From: Kalaharituber pfeilii
Taxonomy: Eukaryota > Ascomycota > Pezizomycetes > Pezizales > Pezizaceae
Reading direction: 5' to 3'
Assembly: GCA_015179045.1 (NCBI GenBank)
Contig: WHUZ01000015.1
Location: 1,054,001-1,118,000, forward strand
DNA: 64,000 nucleotides
Under the pieces are notes generated by a model. The model saw only the letters and a list, made by a program, of their open reading frames with translations. It ran no database searches and had not been told where the DNA came from. Below, in pieces: positions 34,524 to 45,891 of the stretch. The first letter of the stretch is position 1, and the number at the start of each line of letters is the position of its first letter. The translations under genes were made by a program, and so were the position numbers.

Positions 34524-35224
34524 ATGGAAGAAGTGGAAGAGAGACTCAGTATTACTTTAGTTTCGAAATCGAACGTCAAGCAAATCTCGACTAGCCGCAT
34601 GTTGGCAGGGATCTCGGAAATGATGTGATCTTGGACACGAAGAATATGGTCTATGACCTGGTAGTACGGCATCTTGAGATCGAAGGCTATCCCTCAGAGG
34701 CGATTTCTGACTTTAAAGAAGCCAATGTCAACGATCTTGTGTATGCAATTCTCAATTCTATGATGTCGGATTTCAGGCGTAAGATAGAATGCAAGGTAAG
34801 ATTATCAAGGGAGAAAGAAGTTGTTGCAGTGGATGCTGCAACTGGTGATCCGGAAGAATTTGCTGTAATGGACTGGGTCTCAGTAAAGGACAAGAAGTAT
34901 GTCCTGATCATGGAGCCGAAGAGAACTTCTATAGGTAAAGTGAAGAAAGTGGTGTATGTTTTGTATAAAGACATGGCATAAAATAATGGCGCAGGTATGG
35001 TATATGGTTTTGTCGCTATGGGGGAACATTGGCAAATTCTGCGGTACGATTGCATAGCTTTTGTTCAGATGGAGAATTTGCCGGTATTGTTTCGAAATAT
35101 GGGATGTGAAGAAGAGAGGTGGATGACGCATTTCTCGATGTTGGTGGACCTCATGAACTGTGCATTGAGTAGTGGTGGGTTGCACAGAAGGATGTGGTTG
35201 TCCAAGGATAGGGGAGTTTCATAA
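34524..35224 (+). pseudogene. Broken member of a fungal multicopy family with a PD-(D/E)XK-like motif
   Basis: From 34625 one frame encodes a globular domain: ...DWVSVKDKKYVLIMEPKRTS, then an in-frame TAA at 34979-34981, then NNGAGMVYGFVAMGEHWQI, LRYDCIAFVQMENLPVLF and WMTHFSMLVDLMNCALSSGG up to 35224. The pattern D...YVLIxExK followed by GxVYGFVxxGExWxxxRYD is one I know from large lineage-specific fungal families. The D-(x)n-ExK element resembles a PD-(D/E)XK nuclease core. Upstream, 34524-34605 (MEEVEERLSITLVSK...) is in a different frame, so one frameshift plus one nonsense codon separate three parts. Function is unknown. Such families are often linked to effectors or mobile DNA. The reading is inference from motif memory. 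Confidence 0.6.
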
Positions 35225-35668
35225 GTTATTTGGAGAAAATAGCTGTGGTATAATGATGTTGAGTGATGAAGTTTTTGTGTATTGGAGATATCACCGAATC
35301 AAGGAGAGTTTAAAAATATAAAGGAAATTCATTCATTACACAATGCAAACGAATGCAAGTGTAAGTTCATGAGCAGAGCACAATGAACACAATACGCAGG
35401 TCAGTGAACGGAGGTCAACTAAGCAGAGCGGTGAGTACAGAGGTGTTTAATAGTGGGACACCAAAGGGTATATGATTCCTACCCTGTGGTGGGTCGCACG
35501 GTTGTTGGTTGCCCAACTGTATGTATCGCTAGAAGTGTACCAGCGCCAAGTTTACCCTGATCCCTCATTCACGGCTCCTCTCTCTCTTCCCCTCTCTCTC
35601 CCCTGCAAAACGCCGCTACCTCCAGCTCAAACGAAGCCGAATTGCATTCTCCTCCCCTCTCCCCCGAC

Positions 35669-35701
<33 letters not shown>

Positions 35702-36829
35702 GAAAGATAAAATAGATATCCAATGCAAAAACGTTTGAAAAAAAACACTAACTCCATTCCATCCATCCTGCATTAAAATTACCCCTCTTTTTTGGTACAT
35801 AACTATAATTGTCATGGCAAAAGGATGGGTCCCCCCCTTCCCCCACCGCCGCCTTCCGTTTCCCTGGCAGTACCAGTCGTTGATAGATAAATGTGGTTCC
35901 AAAACCCAAATTATTTTCGCCGGCGTAAACCAAAACAGTCTGTGTCATGTCCACGTGAGATAATAAACCTCTACCTAGCTGGCTGCTCATTACTGCCTAC
36001 AACACCACCAACCAATCACTCCCGCTGTCCCCAGCACTACTAATTCCCCTCTGATCGCTTCCCACCCGTTCCACTATCCTTCTCTTTGTCCTTAACATCC
36101 CCTTTCCCAGTTTGTATCATCTCTCCAGTGCTCCACTGCAATCCCACATCTCCCTCTCCCCTAACCTACACTGTGACTCCTTCTCAAACCACGTCACCCC
36201 TCTCCGTTCACCACCAACCTTACCACCGCGCACTTCATATTCGACAGTATCAGCAGACAAGTTACCCCATCATGGCCGTATAGCAACCCCACCCAATGAG
36301 GCCCAAGATGTCCTGCTTCTTCAGGCACATCAAACCCGTGTTACAACAGTGCGAGGGCAAGTTTGGGCATGCCGTAGTCGAGCTGGGGCAAGTCGCATTA
36401 TCAGACGAGAGGGTGGCAGCGAGGGGGAGGGTGGGAAGGGGATTGCCAGTTGGGCGGCAAGAAATGGAGGTAGTGAAGTGCGGGAGAACTCGGAGAGAAA
36501 TATAGCGGCGAACAACCACATTGCTGGAATGGTGCCAACATCAATAATTGTGTGACCTTAGGTGACGTTCGACTTCGATGATACTGTATAATCTGGTGCG
36601 CGTTAAAGATCCATCCTGTATGACGCCTATCCCTCTTTTGCTGCAGGTGTCAAATGCAAGGAGCAATGTAGGGTAATACAGGGAGTCGGTAGCGAGCAGA
36701 ACGATAAGCGAATATGTATGAACTTGCGATGTATGTATTTGTATATTGTACTTATGTGTACACTGTTGTTGACTGTTTGCGCATTCAACCCCTTATCTAA
36801 TGCACTGAGGATACAGAGGCAAGTTCAAG
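35225..36829. other. Intergenic stretch, no gene recognised
   Basis: Contains a CT-rich stretch (35570-35660), a 31-nt poly(A) (about 35669-35699) and frames of up to 147 codons (36112-36555) in overlapping frames with no motif. None has convincing conservation features. Confidence 0.35.
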
Positions 36830-37476
36830 TTACTCTTTCCTTAAGTCGTTCTCCCCGATACCAGCAACTCCAACAAGCCACCTGCTCCCCTTCACTACCC
36901 TCATGCCTTCCACCCCTTCCACACCTCCACTGACAGGTACACCAAATCCCTCTGCACCCCATGGCCCTAAGCGCCCAGGGCTACCCGCAACTCGTACCCA
37001 TGCATCCCCAGATGTGGAATCCAGCTTGAGTATATCAGCACTTAAGATAGCGACACCCTGAATCCCAAGAAGGCGGGAAAGCAAGTTGGTTAATGTTGTC
37101 CGTAGGCTAATAATATCACATTGTGCCGGGGCGCTATGCATACTAACATGTCAGTAAATAATCTCCTGAAGGAAGCTAGACTTAGTCAATACATGCAGAG
37201 GTAGTAGTAGGTATAATGCTGGTCAGTGTCTGGCCTAGCTGTCAGTTGTATTGTTGTTGATTTCGATTCACTCCGTTTTTTTCTGGAGTTCTGCTCCGCC
37301 ATGCCAGTATCTGTAACATCTTCATCTCCAGCTCTGTCTAGCATGATTATTTTGCCTTCTGCTTGCTGAAGTTGTTGTGCCTTTTTATTCCTTCTCTTTT
37401 GTTTATTCTTGTCCTCGCTATTCAACGTTACTGATACATCTTGTACATTCCTCACCACCCCACCTCCCTTCTCCAC
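36830..37476 (-). CDS. Pop8-like subunit of RNase P / RNase MRP
   Basis: Two exons: 37476-37193 and 37142-36830, 50-nt intron with GTATTG donor, TTACTGAC branch and GTTAG acceptor; 198 residues with matching phases. The N-terminal half is low-complexity and Lys/Gln-rich. From about residue 85 the sequence YTYYYLC, then LRTTLTNLLSRLLGIQGVAI, and DILKLDSTSGDAWVRV matches the Pop8 fold: aromatic strand, helix ending in LG-xGxAI, then DIL and xxWVRV. Pop8 is a small protein subunit of nuclear RNase P and RNase MRP, which process tRNA 5' ends and rRNA precursors. The family is short and divergent, so this is a pattern-level assignment. The Gly-rich C-terminus is unusual. Confidence 0.6.
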
Positions 37477-39139
37477 AATGTCGTTTGTTTATTAGAGCTT
37501 TTGTGTCAGCCTCCATTGACTCCATTAGATGTCTAATCCCTATCCCAACGTCTCTTCACCAACTGCTTCCTTCTCTTCTATGCAATCCTCAAATGAGCTT
37601 GGCATAAGGGCACCTTGATAAACTGCTGACTCGTTTCAACTTGTCCCTATAGACAATATCAGTTATTCTCTTCAACAGTCAAGGAATCAAACAAATCGAG
37701 TTATATTTCGAAATTTCTCAAAGGGCTTTTTGAGAAATCCTGAGGGGGTTCCTGCGCAATGTTCTTGGCAAGCGTACAGTAAGAAAAAAAAAATTAAAGC
37801 CAAGCGTGCATATAAATCTCCTCCAGATGGAAAGCACCCGATTTAGGACAGACAAACAGATTGTATAAACAAGAGCACGTGCAATGGGACTGCAGCGCAG
37901 ACATGTGAAAATATGACTGGAAGTTACTGTACCACCGACCATATGACATCATCGTTGCAGAATGGACTTGATAATTGATTCTGCATTTGATTCACTATCG
38001 TTCTGATACCGATTGCGGTAAAAAAAAAAAATTAGTATCTTCCGATCCGAACGCTTGCATACATAGTACAGCAGGCACCACCTCCCTTGTTCACTCTGTG
38101 ACCATGTGAAAGTATCATCTCTGATTGCCAGCTTGTGGTTGATCATCCCCCATGCAATTCTTACATACTTCCCGCTTTGGATTGTAAGACAATTTAAGTA
38201 TAACCGCCAAGTCGTACCGATACAATAAATCACTACATAAAATATAATTGGTGAAACAAGGACAAAATATTCAATTAAAATTAACAAACCCTGATGAACA
38301 AAAAACATCAAAAGTGTACACGGGTTGCAACGATTGTTGATAGTCGTTACAATACAACCTCTGACTCACTTCCAAAACCGGACACAAACCAACCTCTCAT
38401 GATATCAACGAGCAAGAAATGAAGCGCAAATATTGGTACAAACAAAACTCTGCAATGTTGTAGAATGACGAATGATGAGGAAACAATGATAATGCGTCTT
38501 GAAAACGAGAATGAGGCAAAAGGCAAGTTTATAGAAAGTATGAATGAAGAAATGGTGATAACGATGCAATGGTAAGTACATAAATATACTAGAGACTCTT
38601 AAAAATTACAACAAACTGCAACCCCTAGTGGTACTTCTTTGTATGAAACTGAGCAGACGAATGTGATAGGACGAGAATGACTAGGATGAATGAAATGAAA
38701 AACGCAACGAAGCAGAGGGAATTATGAAATCTTCAATTTCCTTGCAAATACAACGTGAACGAAAACACTAATAAATAAGAAAAGGCACTATGTTGAAGGA
38801 CACAAGATTAAGGAATCCAAGGCTTGGAGGGGGGACAAAAAGAGTAAAAAAGAAATTGGACTGTATATCGTTTATACCTTTTTTTCCCTCTCTTTTATTT
38901 TTTTGTTTCCTGCTGCCTAAAATGATACCGCCATGTTCCCGTGTGCCTCATGGTATGTAGTGTATGTAGGAGTGTTTATCTGTATACTTTTGAGAAATAA
39001 AACCGAAGAAAATCAACCTATGATTCAACTGATTTCCAATCCCACAATGCCCAACTTCACAGATTTCAATATTTATAATTCTTTCGTAGCACAGTTGTTC
39101 CGCAATCTCCACAGCTAGCACCACTCATATAGCGCCTAC
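37477..39139. other. AT-rich intergenic stretch between POP8-like and PAH1
   Basis: No gene recognised. Low GC, many ATGAATGA-like short motifs near 38410-38800, A-runs near 37784 and 38020. The last part is the 3' flank of PAH1. Confidence 0.4.
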
Positions 39140-42124
39140 CTAGGCCATCGGAGTTGCGACATGCCTTTCCTTCTGTGCCTCTTCCGTGTTCGGAGCTAGA
39201 ATATCCCCAATCGGGACAAGTTCACTTTGAGCTACGTCTTCTTTGTTATTGTTGGTCTTCAATTTCTGAACTTTCTCTCCAAAATTCTCCACGACACTTG
39301 CAATCTCCTTCTCTACTGTCTCTACTATTTGCCCAAGCGTTGACTGATCAACATCGTTCTTCATCGAGGGCTTTCCAAACCGAGTGTGGAGGATCCCTTG
39401 TGATGGGGTCTCGCTCTCGTCCTGTCGTGATCCTTCTGCAGGCAGACTCTGTTCCGTTTGACGCTGCTGCTCGAGAGGTTGTTCCTGTTGCTCTTCGCCT
39501 TCCCTCTCCTCCTCCCTCTCCACCACCTGTTCTTCCTCCCCTTCCTCCCCTTCCTCCCCTTCCTCCCCTTCCTCATACTCCTCACCTTCGTCTTCACTAT
39601 ACTCCTCTACTTCATCCTCATCACCGGTCTCTTCCTCCTGGCCCTCCGTATAGCTACCGCTCATTCCCGTCATGTAGCTCTCTTGCATTCCCTCCTCAAC
39701 TTCTTCATCTTCCTCCTCCTCATCCTCCTCCTCCTCCTCCTCCTCCTCATCATCATCATCATCATCCTCACCTTCTTCTTCTTCTTCTTCTTCTTCCTCG
39801 TCTTCTTCTTCAGTTTCAATATGATTCATCATACTTCTTGGCAGCATCGGTAGAGGCTTTTTCCTTTCTTCCTCATCTTCAGAATCCGTGAATTCATCCG
39901 GATCAGGAATAGTATCTCTCCAATAGTTAAAGTCGGTGAACTCTTCATTTGTACCAAGTAACGATACAGGTGGAAAGAAGTGATCGACAAGATCCCGCAT
40001 ACTGACGTAAGAGCTTTTATACTTGGTGAGAGTGAGGAGGTCTAATGAAACTTCCGCATTCGAGTTGATTGTGAAAATTCTTGTTGATGGAATGTTAACA
40101 GACCGATACGACAATGCGTCCGTCAGACGGTTGCCAAATCCAGCATAAAATGGGTTATGGCTCGGCCCAAAAAGATTTAAAATGTCTCTGAGACACGCCA
40201 TCTTGAAGACTTCTGGCTTCCGAAGGTATACCTCCCTGTATAACTGTCAGCAACAGTTCAACGCAGCAAAAAATCGACGGCGAACCTTCTTAGAGCTGCC
40301 ATGGTGCGGTCAGGGCTCATGATAACAGGTCCTTTTGGTAACTTAAATTTATCCTGCACAATGCCATTCAAGTAATTCCGTGTGCTGTCCGCCTGTCCAA
40401 CGCTTCGACTTGTCAGATATAGCATATGGTAGCCATTTGCTGCGATATCAGTGTACAATTTGGCGACACCCAGATGCGTCCAATCTCTTCCAAGCATAGT
40501 TAAGACATGCCCAAGGGCATCCGACCTATTGGATGTGTAAGCTGATGGAAATAATGAGAAGTATATGTTTGGGACTTACTTTGTAATTGTCCCATCGATA
40601 TCAGATATGACAATGGGCACGTCATACTTCCAGTAGTACATGAAAGCATTACATGTTGCCTTGTTAACGCTGAAGCTAACAGAGTTTGGCCCAGGCTTCA
40701 AATTTAGAGACTTGAGTTGAGCAGATGTGAGGCGTAGTGTTTTCACATAATTTCTGCTTTGGTCGCCAGATGGAGGTGAGCTTGGGGGTGTAGACGAATT
40801 CTGCGTTTTTTTACCATTGCTTTCAGTCCCAGAATCTTCACTCCTTGCATCATCAGACACGTATCCTGCATCCGAAACGCTGTCTCCGTGCACGCCCATG
40901 TTTGCACACAGAAGGCCTTCTTGATATGCCTGCTCTTTTGCTTCTTCACTGGAGTATATCCAGAGATTCCCGTTTCTATCAGCGCCAATAAGAGCTCCAA
41001 TATCATAATCTCCGTCGATTTCTTCTGCTAATATTTTTCTTGCAATTGCTTCAGCCTGAAGGGAGTCCTCATCTCGAAGCTTGTAACCATTCATGTCGAG
41101 CATTACATCACCCCGGTCAGTGATCTGTGTAGGAATGTTACTGCTCAATAGCTTTTTCGATAGAGCAAGGGCTCTCTCTACTGCTGCTGCTTGATCTAAC
41201 GGAGGTGGGGATCGACCGCGTGTTGGTCTCTGCCCTGACATCGTATACCGCCGGGTTGACGTGGGCAACACTTCCGCTGATTGCGATCTCTCCAAGTTAA
41301 AGGATGACCAATCTCCACTTGCTGGTCTGGCAGTCGATTCTGGAGGAGATAATGATAGCGGCGTATTGCTACCTGCAGTATGGGCTCCTTATCAACACTA
41401 ATTTAAAACACAATATGAGCCGTGTGCCATACCATATTCAGATCGTACCCTCCGGGGATTGGTGATAGCAATGCTATCACTTGCAGAATCCTTTGTGACA
41501 TCGCCGTCTGCAATGCTAAGGTATTCTGGTTCTTGCAGCGAAGTAGGGTCTGGCACTGTGGGTAGCTGTTTTGGACTAGTTGATGGTGACACAAGTGGAG
41601 ATGTTTGCATCTCTTCCGGCACAAACCCTGTTGTCTCAAAGACAAAAAAAGCTTCCCCTCCGTCACCGAGCTTCATGGCAAAGTCTGTCCTTTCTTCATT
41701 GACTTTGAATTCGACCTGTAAAATGGAGACCCTATTGTGAGCAAAGTGTTTCAGGAAAAGATGTTAAACCGCGCGGAGGAATCGGGAATCAACTTTTTTA
41801 TCCGAAGGCCTGAGCAGTGAGAACTTTCCAAACCGAACATGAAAAGGAGAGCAAGCAAGCTCGCCTTGTAAGCTGTCAGCCTCCAATCCCATTCTTACTA
41901 ACCATCAATTTTCTTTTTCCTTTTTTTTTCAGCCGGAAATTTCTCACCATTCTCCTGTTCAACGACTATGACATCAATAGCACCGCTCAGGGTCGCTGGA
42001 CTATAGTTTCAGGAAGTTAGCGGATCATCGTAGCAGGCACAAGTATGAAATCTCGGATATCCCCCTACTTCACAGAATTCCATGCCTTCGACACCGAGCC
42101 GCTCAAACTTCTGACATACTGCAT
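39140..42124 (-). CDS. PAH1: Phosphatidate phosphatase, lipin family (Pah1/Smp2/Ned1)
   Basis: Seven exons: 42124-42069, 42000-41948, 41864-41794, 41715-41433, 41372-40580, 40525-40286, 40235-39140. Introns are 50-83 nt and every phase matches, giving 863 residues. The N-lip domain opens MQYVRSLSGSVSKAWNSVNP and continues GAIDVIVVEQENGELACSPF and HVRFGKFSLLRPSDKKVEF. It ends in MKLGDGGEAFFVFE, including the conserved Gly of the yeast enzyme. The catalytic HAD domain has DVPIVISDIDGTITKSDALGHV (DxDxT) and LTSRSVGQADSTRNYL, then MSPDRTMAALRREVYLRKPE and FKMACLRDI. Pah1 dephosphorylates phosphatidate to diacylglycerol at the nuclear/ER membrane and controls membrane versus storage lipid. The C-terminal 250 residues include a very long Glu/Asp tract (about 640-745), typical of the acidic tail that binds the Nem1-Spo7 phosphatase, but expanded. 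Ser/Pro-rich linkers suggest phosphoregulation. Confidence 0.97.
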
Positions 42125-44439
42125 CCTCACTGCACAAGCGGATCGTCGAGGGTAGAAGCTATCCTATCTTCAAGCGCAAAGCTGTAGCGGCTGAACCCTT
42201 GAATGCACAATGGGTCGAGTGTTTGTGGTAGCAGGTAGGTGCAATTTGTCTCGGGCTCTTTGGGTTTGACTATGCAAATGGCAACAGAGTGCCCTCTGGC
42301 TGATGGTCCCAGCAGAATGTTGTTGATGACCGAATAGTTACGGCTGAGCTGACAGGCAGGTCGTAGAAGGCTGCCGAAAAAGGAGCTGGGGTATAGGACG
42401 ATGATGGGGGACGGCGAGAACCTGTCTGTCGTTGGTGACCAAGCACAGTAAGTATAAGTATAGCGGTGCTTCGATTCGACTCAAGTCAACTATCGGCCGC
42501 CGTAAGGGAGTGCTGGCAGGTGCCGCAGCGTGCTTAAGAGGCTATGGAATGGATGCTGGGCTGGAGTGTATTATGTAGTGTGCGGGTAATGCGATGCCAG
42601 GGTGAGGCACAGCGGGTACTGTACTGGGGGATGGGGAGATGGGAGAGCAGGGAGGATCTGAGACCCGCAAGGCAACCCCCACAGAACTTCAAGCTGGTAC
42701 TTGGCCCCGAGTGTTGGGGAAGCAGCGCAGCAGCGACAAACCGATTGAGGGGCTGTAGAGCTCCTCCCCAACGTAGAAGCGCCGTACCAGCTGCTGATTG
42801 TATAATATGCCTGGGGCTGTGCAGAGCGTCAGTGTCCTCTGAAGCTGCTGTGCCAGCGTGTATCAGGGTATAGTGCCTGTCGAGACAAGTGCCTACTGTA
42901 TCGATATTACTGCCGAGACGTTGAAGCGGGCGGAATGCTTCAGCACAAATGGAGTGACTGCTGAAGGAGGTTGTGGCCTGGGCTGCCCAAGCAAGTGCAT
43001 GGGTCTGGCTCTTGTACCGACGCTTCTTTCACCAGCTTCTCTCTGCAAGCACAGTACTTCCAGTATTGTGCCACTGCGGCGCTGCGGCATCGCCTCTGGC
43101 GGCAGGAACAGACAGAGACAGGGTACAGAGGGCGCTGTCCGTGATCGCCCGCCTCCAGTCTACACCTCCCTTATTGCGCCAGCGGTGGACCCGTGCTTGG
43201 GACGGTGATGTGCGCCATCCCTATTGCACTGTGCCGTGTGCCACCGCACTAATGAAAGCCGTAAACTACTGGCAGTACATGAGAAGAAGTCGCCACAGCC
43301 TTCGAATGGCATTGGAGAGCTTTCCGGCATTCCAGCGCCGAAGGCAGTCCGAAAGGAGCAGCTAAACCGTGCCCCATCGGTGCAACCAGATTGCCATGGC
43401 CTGCTTTTCAGAGTTGGCAGCTCCCCGACCGACTTCATCCAGTTTGTGCTCACGCCTGCTCCGTTCATGGATATATACTGCTCTTTTGCTTCACCGAAGT
43501 CCCAACTCCCCGCCGCGCTGTTTTCCTTTTTTTCTTCTCTTGCCTATAAATATATATATTTTGCTTTCAAAAAGTCAATGACGATACCTTCAAAAGGATC
43601 CAAAGGATCCCTGTCCCAGCTTCGGCATCATGTGCCTCCGCCCATCGCAACCATGCCTCCCAGAGGCACATGCAGTCCGATCTCAAACGATAAAGCAATT
43701 CATAACCTGAATGTAGACGTTTGGCTTTGTCAACGGACAGGGATAGTCTGGGCTTTCTAACACTGGAAATTACGTTCCAGAACTTCGGAGGTGAAATGAA
43801 ACGATAGCTCATTGCGGCAGCCATTGAAATCAAGATGATCTATTCTATCCCGAGCCTAGACCACTCAACTAGTGTCAACACCAGCCATCGAATAAGATGC
43901 ATAGACGACCTGCGTACTCCAAGAGTCATTCTTACGTCTGCAGTGTAATTAATTGGTAGCGAACTAGCAGGCGTTACAGCAGCAGAAAGTACGCATGTAA
44001 GTACTTATCCACAATTTATCGACATCAGAGAAAGTGGTAACTCTCTTGAGACCGCAACCATCAACCTAAATAAGGCCTGGAAGTATCGCAACAGTTAAAA
44101 ATTAGTTACGTGATAAGACTAGCTTAACATAGAGAATGTCTGAAACCAGCTTCACAATCGAATGCAAAACAGAGGAAGCGTGGTGTCAGCCATTAGTGAT
44201 TAAAAGAGAGATAAGCCTAAAGAAAAAGAACACCATATTTTTTCCCCTCTTTCCAACTCCGCCAGTTGCCTCTGAACAAAGCAAAAGCAAAGAAAAAAAG
44301 AAAAACCATCCTTCTCTATCTAGACTTAATTCCCCCATAATATGGATGATAATTATTTTATACTTTTCAATGAATCTACAGCTTATGCTGTAATCATAGA
44401 GACCGTCAAGTATTTTATTCGACCTAGGGGGGAAAAGAG

Positions 44440-44476
<37 letters not shown>

Positions 44477-44608
44477 AAGTAAACGACATCAAATCCCATC
44501 CCACAAACGTCTATAACCGTCATAGCTGAATGCATTCATCAATCATGATATTCCCATAGTACGCTCGGGTAGCTTAGATGTCTTGTATATACTCGAGATA
44601 CTTGACTC
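42125..44608. other. Intergenic region between PAH1 and the RRM gene
   Basis: The first kilobase is moderately GC-rich and is the likely PAH1 promoter. Frames such as 42973-43365 and 43224-43760 are open but overlap one another and show no domain. A poly(A) of about 34 nt lies at 44440-44474. No gene is supported. Confidence 0.35.
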
Positions 44609-45891
44609 TTAGGCAGTGCCGGCGGGGACTTCAGTTTCTCCATGGACAACACCATTGGTGGCAGTCTCGACAGTTTCGATCTTTTCGGTCTCCTCGGGTA
44701 CATCATTCGTAATTTCCCGCTTCTCGGTGAGAGTTTCTTTCTCAACTGACTCTTTAGACTCCAGTTTTGGGTTGTCAATTGCAACTTTAACAGCAATCTC
44801 GCGGCCCTCAACTATCTTGCCATTCATCTCCGTAATTGCCTTTTGTTGCATCTCTTCACTTGCCAAAGTAACAAAGCCGAAGCCACGGCCCTTGCGAGCC
44901 TCACCACGCTGAGCAAGGATACGGACCATATAGGGACGGATTGGCCTTAGGGCGATCTTGGCTGACTCTGGCTGATAATCTGTGAACAGTTCCTTGAGCT
45001 ATACACAGGAAGACTGTAAGCCAGTGATAAACGAGATTTTTTTTTTTTTGACAAAACGCACCTTTTCTTCGCTAAGCTCATATGGTAAGTTGGCGACCAT
45101 GACTTTGGTCTTGCTGGGTACGCCATCCTCAGGTGGCCCACGCTTCTTACGTCCTTTAAAGCCACCCTGGCCCTCCGCGGCAGGTGCAGTAGGCGCGGCA
45201 TTGTCTTCCTTGACAGGGACCTCCTTGTTGGCAGCAGCAGTACTAGCGGAAGCTTCTGTCAGAGGAAGAACTTGACCAGGGACATTCGTAGGAGCACCGG
45301 CTTCAGTTGCTCCGTTTTCCCCACGAGACCCACGATTCTGCCCACGTTAGAACTGTCCTTCCAAACTGCAAGGGGAATTTGGACCTACCTTGTATCCAGC
45401 ACGGCCCCGTCGAAAACGTTTGAAATACCGTCGGTATCTCTTCTCACGAGTTTCCCCAGTAACCTCACCCTCTTTGCCGGTTTGAACACCCGGCTTCCTA
45501 GCTGCCTGGACGCTCACTTTCCTTCCCAAGACTTCTTTTCCACTTAACTCGGTAGTAGCACGGTCCGCTTCCTCCTTCGTATGGAGATCGACAAAGGCAT
45601 ATCCCACAGCACGGCCTGTGCGGGGGTTTGTAGGAATCGAGACAGATTCTCTTGACATGAGGTCAGCAAATCTGATATGGAAGCACAAAATGCCGCAACT
45701 TACACAGAGAATCCGTTGAAAAATTCCTTGAGCTGCTCTTCAGTAGTAGAGTATGCGAGGTTGCCAATGTACAATCTTCTGCCTTCGGTAGCGGAGGCTG
45801 CGTGGGCTACATCCGGCTCGTTATTAACAGGGGAGGAGATGGTAGTCTTCTCGAGGGAAACGATAACATTCTCAACAGCGTTGTCGGACAT
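44609..45891 (-). CDS. Two-RRM RNA-binding protein
   Basis: Four exons: 45891-45704, 45650-45389, 45337-45062, 44998-44609; introns of 53, 51 and 63 nt; 371 residues, all phases consistent. RRM1 (about 38-117) has RNP2 LYIGNLAYS and RNP1 GRAVGYAFVDL, split by the first intron. A linker follows that is Arg/Gly- and Ala-rich. RRM2 (about 215-315) has RNP2 KVMVANLPYE and RNP1 KGRGFGFVTL. The acidic Glu/Thr-rich tail is probably disordered. The architecture matches fungal two-RRM proteins of the Rnp24 kind, presumed to act in mRNA or pre-rRNA metabolism. The exact target is unknown. I give no symbol because several paralogous families share this layout. The third intron contains a T-run near its donor and a GTGCGT donor, slightly off consensus but frame-perfect. 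Confidence 0.9.

Noticed and set aside
43224..43760. A 178-codon open frame
   Set aside because: It overlaps other open frames, shows no motif, and reads through TATA-like AT-rich sequence.
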